Origin: Anaerolineae bacterium
Lineage (GTDB): Bacteria > Chloroflexota > Anaerolineae > B4-G1
Assembly (NCBI GenBank): GCA_027079895.1
Contig: JALWUZ010000295.1
Span: 1 to 6,220 of the forward strand
Direction: 5' to 3'
DNA: 6,220 nucleotides
The position numbers were made by a program, and so were the translations under genes. Positions 1 through 6,220 of this stretch are shown here, piece by piece. The first letter of the stretch is position 1. Each line of letters opens with the position of its first letter. The notes below the pieces were generated by a model. That model saw nothing but the letters and a program-made list of their open reading frames with translations, was not told the origin of the DNA and searched no databases.

Positions 1-948
1 GCGGTGGCGGAGGGGAACGCCGTCACCGTGTTCACCTACTCCAACCCCGATTGGCCGGCCCGTGACATCACCGCCCAGTGGGACGACGGTAGCCTGGTGG
101 TCATCGGCGAGGCACAGACGCCGACCTACGGGCCGTCGCCCACGCCGCGGCCCACTCCGACCCCGCGCCCCGACGGGGCGATCGTCCACATCGTGGAGGC
201 CGGAGATACGCTCTACGGCATCGCCTTCGAGTACGGGGTGGACATCGAGCAACTGCGGCGGCTGAACGCCGGCACGCTGGGGCCGAACGATATGCTCAGC
301 ATCGGGCAGGAGATCATCGTCTCGGTGCCGTCCAATCCCCCGACGGCGACCCCGTTGCCCGCTCCGACCGTCGCCGTGCCGGCGACGGCCGCCCCCGGCG
401 GCGGCACGGAGGCCACTCCCGTTCCCAGTGATGGAGGGGGGGGCGGCGGCTCGTCGGCGGCCGGCGGAGCCTCCATCTGCGTGCTGGCCTACCACGACCG
501 GAACGGCAACACTTTCCGCGATAACGAGACGGACGAGGAGTTGCTGCCCAACGCGGAGTTCGTCGTCGCCGACGCCAACGGTATAGTCGCCCAGTACACC
601 TCCGACGGCGTCCACGAGCCTTACTGCTTCACCGGCTTGGCCGCCGGAGCCTACCGGGTGATTCAGACCGCGCCGCCCGGCTACGAGCCCAGCGGCCCGG
701 CGGAGTGGCCGGTAGCGGTGGCGGAGGGCACCAGTTTGGACATTCAGTTCGGCGACAAGCGGAGTGCCGGAAGTGTGGAGGAGGAGGCCGCCGCCTCGCC
801 GACCGCGCCGGAGGACACGGGGAACTCCACCGCCAAGTCCAAAGTGAGCAGCGTCTTCTCGCTCGTCGCCAAGATCAGCGGCGTGCTGATGTTGCTGCTG
901 GCCCTGGGAGCGGTGGTGCTGTTCGTCCTCAACCGCCGCCGAATGTGA
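1..948 (+). CDS. LysM and SdrD-B-like domain surface protein with C-terminal membrane anchor (5'-partial)
   Basis: Likely a cell-envelope protein exposed outside the cell. The frame is open to the left edge, so the GTG at base 4 is probably internal and the N-terminus, with any signal peptide, is missing. Numbering from that GTG: residues 44-56 are a Pro/Thr/Arg spacer. Residues 60-106 are a LysM domain (start IVHIVEAGDTLYGIA, end LSIGQEIIV), a fold that binds N-acetylglucosamine glycans such as peptidoglycan. Residues 110-156 are a Pro/Thr then Gly/Ser-rich linker. Residues 157-250 look like an SdrD-B/prealbumin-like beta domain, with an acidic loop (DRNGNTFRDNETDEE) of calcium-binding type and the ending GLAAGAYRVIQTAPPGY. 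Residues 290-309 form one hydrophobic helix followed by RRRM, which predicts an outside N-terminal part and a cytoplasmic tail. The LysM call is firm and the beta domain is by pattern only. The ligand and physiological role are not known. Confidence 0.88.
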   Translation, partial: AVAEGNAVTVFTYSNPDWPARDITAQWDDGSLVVIGEAQTPTYGPSPTPRPTPTPRPDGAIVHIVEAGDTLYGIAFEYGVDIEQLRRLNAGTLGPNDMLSIGQEIIVSVPSNPPTATPLPAPTVAVPATAAPGGGTEATPVPSDGGGGGGSSAAGGASICVLAYHDRNGNTFRDNETDEELLPNAEFVVADANGIVAQYTSDGVHEPYCFTGLAAGAYRVIQTAPPGYEPSGPAEWPVAVAEGTSLDIQFGDKRSAGSVEEEAAASPTAPEDTGNSTAKSKVSSVFSLVAKISGVLMLLLALGAVVLFVLNRRRM

Positions 949-971
949 CGGCTTGGAGAAAGGGTGTTTCC

Positions 972-1001
972 AGACCTCCCGCAGAGGCGGGGGGTCTTTT
1001 T
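972..1001 (+). terminator. Rho-independent terminator after the LysM surface-protein gene
   Basis: An 11-base stem (972-982 with 987-997, one G-U pair, otherwise perfect and GC-rich) closes a 4-base loop AGAG and runs directly into five T residues (997-1001). It begins 23 bases after the plus-strand stop codon. On the opposite strand the same hairpin is not followed by a continuous T-tract, so it is oriented for the plus-strand transcript. It could still slow polymerase coming from the convergent minus-strand operon that ends at 1030. Confidence 0.88.
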
Positions 1002-1029
1002 GTTGGGGGCGGCGTGTCTACGCACCGGC

Positions 1030-2457
<1,428 letters not shown>

Positions 2458-2459
2458 GT

Positions 2460-3353
2460 TCACTGCTCCAGCCGCGCCCGCCACCGCTTCCACCGGATGA
2501 GGGCGGCGATCGTCCCGACGATGAGCCAATGGGCCCAGCGGGGGGTCTGGGCGGCGTAGTGTTTGCGATAGAAGATGTCCATCGCGCGGTAGAACTCGAC
2601 CTGTGCCCTGGGGCTGTGGCGGCTCGACGCCCGCTTGACGTGCAGCACCGTCACCGCCGGGTTGTAGTACACCCGCCACCCGGCCTCCTTGATGCGGTAG
2701 GCCCAGTCCAAATCCTCGCCGTACATGAAAAATTGCTCGTCCATCAGCCCGGCCTGGACGACCGCCTCAGCCCGCACGAGCATGAAGGCTCCAACGACGG
2801 AGTCCACCTCCGCCACCTGGTCGGGGTCGAGGTAGGTCAGGTTGTAGCGGGCGAAGCGGCGGCTGCGGGGGAAGAGCCGCGCCAGGCCGGCCAGCCGGTA
2901 GAACGACACCGCCGGGGTGGGGAACGACCGGCGACAGGCCAGGTCGAGCGAGCCGTCGGGGAGCAGCAACTTGGGCCCGGCGACCCCGGCGTCGGGATGG
3001 GCCGCCATAAAGTCCAGCATCCGCGCCAGGGCCTCCGGCGGCAACTCGGTGTCCGGGTTGAGCAGGAGGGCGAAGCGGACGGCGGGCCGCGCGTCCTGAG
3101 GCCGGTCGGCGAACCCGAAGTAGCGCAATCCCTGATTGTTGGCCTGAGGGTAGCCGACGTTCTCCCGATTGGCGATCAGGTGGGCCTGGGGGAACTCGTC
3201 GGCGACCATCGCCGCGCTGCCGTCCGATGAGGCGTTGTCCACGACGCAGACGGCGTAGGTGAAATCGCCGTCGCTGGCGTAGACGGAGCGGAGACAGGCC
3301 CGGAGCAGGTCGCGGGTGTTGTAGTTGGTGATGATGATCCCCAGGTCGAGCAT
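2460..3353 (-). CDS. Family 2 glycosyltransferase (rhamnosyltransferase-like)
   Basis: Inverting GT-A fold glycosyltransferase that would add a sugar from a nucleotide-sugar donor to a lipid-linked or surface polysaccharide intermediate on the cytoplasmic face. The 297-residue length is normal. Residues 4-12 are the first strand (LGIIITNYN). VVDNASSDGS (37-46) binds the nucleotide. NRENVGYPQANNQGL (62-76) is the family's usual N-x-G-(F/Y) block. LLNPDTEL (97-104) holds the metal-binding D101. VVGAFMLVR (186-194) is the acceptor-side motif, and YGEDLDW (211-217) carries the acidic pair that includes the likely catalytic base. A hydrophobic stretch at 274-288 followed by Arg/Lys/Trp residues may attach it to the membrane. 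ATG at 3353 begins right at the first beta strand. No Shine-Dalgarno sequence is seen; with the upstream stop only 8 bases away, translation may depend on re-initiation. Donor and linkage are unknown. Confidence 0.94.
   Translation of the reverse strand: MLDLGIIITNYNTRDLLRACLRSVYASDGDFTYAVCVVDNASSDGSAAMVADEFPQAHLIANRENVGYPQANNQGLRYFGFADRPQDARPAVRFALLLNPDTELPPEALARMLDFMAAHPDAGVAGPKLLLPDGSLDLACRRSFPTPAVSFYRLAGLARLFPRSRRFARYNLTYLDPDQVAEVDSVVGAFMLVRAEAVVQAGLMDEQFFMYGEDLDWAYRIKEAGWRVYYNPAVTVLHVKRASSRHSPRAQVEFYRAMDIFYRKHYAAQTPRWAHWLIVGTIAALIRWKRWRARLEQ
2466..2469 (-). promoter_or_regulatory. Ribosome binding site of the sugar-phosphate transferase gene
   Basis: GGAG on the minus strand, inside the last codons of the upstream glycosyltransferase gene. 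It is 8 bases from GTG at 2457 and only 2 bases from GTG at 2463, so it favours the inner start. The overlap of the upstream stop (2460-2462) with this region suggests translational coupling. Confidence 0.5.
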
Positions 3354-3361
3354 CGAACGGG

Positions 3362-4168
3362 TCAGGAGGCCAGGAAGCCGCCGTCCACGGGGATGGCCGC
3401 GCCGTGGACGTAACTGGCGAGGTCGCTGGCGAGCACCACCGCCATCCGCGCCACTTCGTCCGGCTGCCCGATACGCCCGGCCGGAAGCCGCTGGCGGAAG
3501 TCCCAGGCTTCTTTAATCAGGCCGAACTTGAAGCGGAGCAACTGCCGGGCGGCGGCCCGCGTCCCGGCGGTGAGGATGCCGCCGGGGATGAGGACGTTGA
3601 TGCGGAAGCCGTGCCGGGCGTACTCCTTCGCCAGGGAGCGGGTCAGGGCGATCACCCCCGCCTTGCTCATGCTGTAGTGGACGAGGTCCATCTTGAACGG
3701 CAGCATGGCCTCGATGGAGCCAATGTTGATGATGACCCCTCCCAGTTTCCGCCGTTTGCGACGGCTGATCATATGCTGGCACATCCAGTAGACCGAGGAG
3801 AGGTTGATGCCCAGCACGCGCTGGTAGGCGTCCTCGTTCACGTCCAGGAAGTGCTCGAAGGGGTAGATGCCGGCGTTGTTGACGAGGATGTCGGGCAGGT
3901 GGGCGTCGTCCCAGGTCTGCCAGAGGCGGTCTATCTCCTCCTTCCGCGAGAGGTCTACCCGATGGGTGTGAACCTCGACGCCGAAATCCGGCAGGTCGGC
4001 GACGATGGCTTCCAGGCGGTCGTGGGCGATGTCCACCAGTTCCAGGTCGGCTCCGGCCTCCGCGAACCGGCGGGCCATCGCCTTGCCCAGTCCGGCGGCG
4101 GCGCCGGTAATCAGGGCCCGCCGTCCGGCGAGCGAGATGAGTTGCGTTAGAGTCGCTTGTTCGGCCAT
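3362..4168 (-). CDS. Classical short-chain dehydrogenase/reductase (SDR)
   Basis: Soluble NAD(P)-dependent oxidoreductase acting on an unknown alcohol or ketone. The 268-residue length is normal for classical SDRs. Cofactor motif TGAAAGLG is at 21-28. D46 at the end of the second strand points to NAD(H) rather than NADP(H) by the usual rule. VDL is at 71-73 and NNAG at 97-100. The catalytic tetrad is N122, S151, Y165 and K169 (YSMSK). PGG is at 196-198, and the C-terminal VDGGF is at 261-265. A basic cluster RRKRRK sits at 136-141, and the substrate loop after PGG (about 199-230) is long and basic/hydrophobic. It resembles FabG or sugar-alcohol dehydrogenase relatives; it is not an extended SDR of the epimerase/dehydratase type, so a nucleotide-sugar role is not implied. 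ATG at 4168 has GGAG 6 bases upstream. It lies 18 bases after the kinase gene and 8 before the glycosyltransferase, suggesting one operon. Confidence 0.93.
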   Translation of the reverse strand: MAEQATLTQLISLAGRRALITGAAAGLGKAMARRFAEAGADLELVDIAHDRLEAIVADLPDFGVEVHTHRVDLSRKEEIDRLWQTWDDAHLPDILVNNAGIYPFEHFLDVNEDAYQRVLGINLSSVYWMCQHMISRRKRRKLGGVIINIGSIEAMLPFKMDLVHYSMSKAGVIALTRSLAKEYARHGFRINVLIPGGILTAGTRAAARQLLRFKFGLIKEAWDFRQRLPAGRIGQPDEVARMAVVLASDLASYVHGAAIPVDGGFLAS

Positions 4169-4174
4169 CGGTTG

Positions 4175-4178
4175 CTCC
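4175..4178 (-). promoter_or_regulatory. Ribosome binding site of the SDR gene
   Basis: GGAG on the minus strand, 6 bases before the ATG at 4168, in the 18-base gap after the kinase stop codon. The spacing is standard and supports this start. Confidence 0.65.
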
Positions 4179-4186
4179 GGTGGGCG

Positions 4187-5878
4187 TCACGGCAGGGGCA
4201 GGTGGATGGTGAACGTGCTCCCCGCGCCCACCGCGCTTTCCACCGTGATGTGCCCCGCGTGCGCCTCGACGATCTCTTTGGCGATTGCCAGCCCCAACCC
4301 CGTGCCGCCGTAGCGGCGGGTCGCGCTCCCGTCCACCTGGTAGAAGCGGTCGAAGATGCGCTCGCGCTCCTCGGCCGGGATGCCGATACCCTGGTCGGCG
4401 ATGGAGATGAGCACCTGGTGATCTATCTTCTGCACCTCCACCGAAACGGTGCTCCCCGCCGGGGAGAACTTGCAGGCGTTGTCCGTCACTTGGTGCAAGG
4501 CCTGGGTCAAGCGGGTGAAGTCGCCGTTGACCGGCGGCACGTCCGGCGGGCAGGCGGTCTGGAGGGTGATTCCGGCGGCGACGGCCCGCTGCTCCGTCAT
4601 CTTGCGGACGGTCTCGATCAGGTCGGGTATGTTGACCGGTTCCATCTTCAACGGCTGACTGTTCAAGTCCTGCAACGTGGTGATCGAGTCCACCAGGTCC
4701 ACCAACGACCGCATGCGTTTAGAGATGACGTTCACCGCCATGCGCTGCTCTTCGGGGGAGAGGTTCTCTTGAGCCAACATCTCCGTGTAGCCGTAGACCA
4801 GTCCCAACGGCGTGCGCAGTTCGTGGGCCACGTTCTGGATGAACTGCTCCCGGAGCGTGTCCAGCCGCTTCATCTCCGCCAGGGCCTGTTCCAGGCGGGC
4901 GTTGGCCTCCTCGAGGTCGGCGGAGTACTGGATGCGGGCGATGGCGACGCCGAGTTGGTTGCCGATCGCCGCGAGGAGTTCGACGGTGCGGGCGGATGGC
5001 AGGTCGGCGGAGGGGATGGTCACTCCCAGCGTCCCCAGGATGCGGTCTTCGGCGCGGAGCGGCACGCACAAGTAGGTGCCGGGATGTCCGTTGCTCGACA
5101 ACATCTTCAGCCAGGGGTCGGCGTCGAAGTCGCTGCCGCCCAGGGGATGGCCGTCCCGCGCCACCCGCCCGATGATTCCCTCTCCCAGGGGGATGGCCTG
5201 GGCGTGGCGCAGGTACTCGTCGGGGAGGTGGTGGGCGGCGGCGATCACCAGTTGGCCGGTGTCGGGGTTGAGAAGCCGCACCGCTCCTCCGTCGGCTTCG
5301 ATGGCGGTGATGGCTGCCTCCAGGGCCCGGTGCAGGATGGTGTCCAGGTCGAGTGAACTGCTGATGACGTAGGAGACGCGGTTCATCGCCCGCAGTTCCC
5401 GGTTCTGGATGCGCAGGCTCTCGGTCTGGCGGGCCACTTCCGCTTCCAGAGAGCGGTTGACCTGTTCCAGTTCCCGGCGGTAGCGGTCGCGCTCGGCGAT
5501 CAGGGCGGCTTTCTCCAGCACTTGCTCGATGACCAGGGTCACTTCGTCCAGGTCGAGCACCGGCTTGGTGATGTAGTCCCAGGCCCCGCGACGCATGGCC
5601 TCGATGGCGTCGCTCAGCACGCCGGTACCGGAGATGACCACAGTCGGCAGGTTGGGCTGTTCCTCGCGCAAGGTGGTGATGACCTCTAATCCGTCCATCC
5701 GGGGCATGCGCAGGTCCACCAGGACGACGTCGAATCGTCTCCGGCGCAGGATGTCCAGCCCCTGGAGTCCGTCGGATGCGGTGGCGGCCTCGTAGCCGCA
5801 TTCCTCCAGGTAGTCGGACATCGTCTGCCGGATGAGGGGCTCGTCGTCTATCACCAGAACGCGCTTTTTATCGTTCAT
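4187..5878 (-). CDS. Hybrid receiver-GAF-histidine kinase
   Basis: Cytoplasmic two-component signalling protein of 563 residues with no membrane segment. The receiver domain (about 5-122) has acidic D11/D12, phospho-acceptor D55 (VVLVDLRMP), S83 and K105 (YITKP), so it looks functional. A signalling coiled coil (about 120-165) leads to a GAF domain (about 175-315) that would sense a small ligand or a redox/gas cue, and a second helix (320-345) leads to the HisKA domain with H352 in NVAHELRTPLG. The HATPase domain has the N-box N467 (VTDNACKFSP), G1 DQGIGIP (495-501), F-box IFDRFYQ (508-514) and G2 GGTGLGL (524-530). All catalytic motifs are intact. There is no DNA-binding output domain and no separate response regulator in the window, so the target is unknown. 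The start is ATG at 5878, with GGAG 5 bases upstream; ATG at 5893 would add five residues but has no good ribosome site. Confidence 0.95.
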   Translation of the reverse strand: MNDKKRVLVIDDEPLIRQTMSDYLEECGYEAATASDGLQGLDILRRRRFDVVLVDLRMPRMDGLEVITTLREEQPNLPTVVISGTGVLSDAIEAMRRGAWDYITKPVLDLDEVTLVIEQVLEKAALIAERDRYRRELEQVNRSLEAEVARQTESLRIQNRELRAMNRVSYVISSSLDLDTILHRALEAAITAIEADGGAVRLLNPDTGQLVIAAAHHLPDEYLRHAQAIPLGEGIIGRVARDGHPLGGSDFDADPWLKMLSSNGHPGTYLCVPLRAEDRILGTLGVTIPSADLPSARTVELLAAIGNQLGVAIARIQYSADLEEANARLEQALAEMKRLDTLREQFIQNVAHELRTPLGLVYGYTEMLAQENLSPEEQRMAVNVISKRMRSLVDLVDSITTLQDLNSQPLKMEPVNIPDLIETVRKMTEQRAVAAGITLQTACPPDVPPVNGDFTRLTQALHQVTDNACKFSPAGSTVSVEVQKIDHQVLISIADQGIGIPAEERERIFDRFYQVDGSATRRYGGTGLGLAIAKEIVEAHAGHITVESAVGAGSTFTIHLPLP

Positions 5879-5883
5879 TCCGT

Positions 5884-5887
5884 CTCC
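5884..5887 (-). promoter_or_regulatory. Ribosome binding site of the hybrid kinase gene
   Basis: GGAG on the minus strand, 5 bases before ATG at 5878. It lies downstream of the alternative ATG at 5893 and so decides in favour of the inner start. Confidence 0.65.
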
Positions 5888-5912
5888 AATCATACCCGCC
5901 CGTCGTCGCGCG

Positions 5913-6220
5913 TCATCGCCGGGTCGCCACCAGTTTGTGAATCAACTCCTCCGGCGTGTCCGCCGTGATGGGCCGGTACTCGACGCCCGGATAGTATTTC
6001 CGATAGAACTCCTCGAGGGTCTGGGGGCCGGGCCACTCGTGGGGGTTGATGGCGATGACCCGCCGCACGTCCAGGTCGCCGATGCCGGCGTCGTCCGCGC
6101 TGCTGCCGATGGTGTACGGGCCGATTTCCCACATACCCCGCACCGCCGCTCTGGCCCACTCGGCGCCGGCCGAGGGGGGAAGCAGGACGTAGGTACGGGG
6201 GTACTGAACTCTGGGTGCGC
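5913..6220 (-). CDS. Unrecognised protein, C-terminal part (5'-partial)
   Basis: The frame is open from the right edge to the TGA at 5913-5915 and gives 101 residues; the true start lies outside the window. A GTG (6143) and an ATG (6134) occur inside, but the protein-like sequence continues upstream of both (PRVQYPRTYVLLPPSAGAEW), so neither is likely to be the start. No membrane segment, signal peptide or known catalytic motif is seen. The visible pattern is strand/helix alternation: a hydrophobic strand (TYVLLPP), the segment YTIGSSADDAGIGDLDVRR, a strand (VIAINP), an aromatic helix (LEEFYRKYYPGVEYRPI) and a final helix (TPEELIHKLVATRR). The spacing resembles a small alpha/beta domain. I recall similar tails in Chloroflexota envelope-associated proteins but cannot confirm a family. 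It sits 34 bases upstream of the kinase, in the same direction, and is probably in the same transcript. Confidence 0.72.
   Translation of the reverse strand, partial: APRVQYPRTYVLLPPSAGAEWARAAVRGMWEIGPYTIGSSADDAGIGDLDVRRVIAINPHEWPGPQTLEEFYRKYYPGVEYRPITADTPEELIHKLVATRR

Noticed and set aside
130..174. The Pro/Thr/Arg repeat in the surface-protein gene as a CRISPR-like or mobile repeat.
   Set aside because: It is a low-complexity coding spacer of alternating Pro and Thr/Arg codons, in frame, with no spacers or target-site duplications.
796..945. A possible sortase (LPxTG-like) signal: APEDTGN before the C-terminal hydrophobic helix and Arg residues.
   Set aside because: The motif has one extra residue between Pro and Thr-Gly, lacks the Leu, and lies about 17 residues before the helix, whereas real sortase motifs sit close to it. 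A simple membrane anchor explains the sequence.
949..1029. The 81-base gap between the convergent genes as a site for a small RNA or small gene.
   Set aside because: It is explained by the terminator hairpin at 972-1001; no convincing promoter or short reading frame with a ribosome site is visible in the rest.
2458..2679. An N-terminal extension of about 74 residues for the sugar-phosphate transferase, up to an ATG at 2679.
   Set aside because: It lies entirely within the glycosyltransferase gene in another frame, is Pro/Arg/Gly-rich without structure, and the family begins at the first membrane segment just after GTG 2457.
4157..5356. A 399-codon open frame on the plus strand opposite the kinase gene.
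   Set aside because: It has antisense-type composition (repeated His, Val, Gln, Gly, Asp), no recognisable domain, and overlaps a kinase with a full set of intact motifs.

Overview
The window is GC-rich and tightly packed. It holds one plus-strand gene at the left, a Rho-independent terminator, and five minus-strand genes in a row, two of the six cut by the window edges. The organism is probably a bacterium of the Chloroflexota (Anaerolineae-like). This is inferred from gene style and not proven: a LysM surface protein with Pro/Thr linkers and an SdrD-B-like domain, GAF-containing kinases fused to receivers, and GTG starts. No rRNA or marker gene is present to settle it.

Left part (1-948, plus strand): the C-terminal part of a cell-surface protein. 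It carries a Pro/Thr-rich spacer, a LysM domain, a second spacer with a Gly-run, an SdrD-B/prealbumin-like beta domain with an acidic calcium-type loop, and one C-terminal membrane helix followed by Arg-Arg-Arg. A strong hairpin with a T-tract (972-1001) ends this transcript. The convergent minus-strand unit ends at 1030.

Centre and right (1030-6220, minus strand, transcribed right to left): the order is an unrecognised protein whose C-terminus is in the window (5913 to the edge), a soluble receiver-GAF-histidine kinase hybrid (4187-5878), a classical short-chain dehydrogenase/reductase (3362-4168), a family 2 glycosyltransferase (2460-3353), and a polyprenyl-phosphate sugar-1-phosphate transferase of the WbaP/WcaJ type (1030-2457). 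Gaps are 34, 18 and 8 bases, and the last junction is 2 bases or a 4-base overlap, depending on the start. The five genes are therefore probably one operon.

The last two genes form a recognisable surface-polysaccharide module. The sugar-phosphate transferase loads the first sugar on the lipid carrier, and the GT2 enzyme adds a later one. The SDR could modify a sugar or another metabolite, and the kinase may tie the operon to a signal, but neither link is shown by the sequence. No flippase, polymerase, DNA-binding regulator, tRNA, CRISPR array, insertion sequence or phage gene is visible. I found no clearly new biological system. The points worth a second look are the kinase fusion inside a polysaccharide operon, the unidentified protein at the right edge and the surface protein at the left edge.
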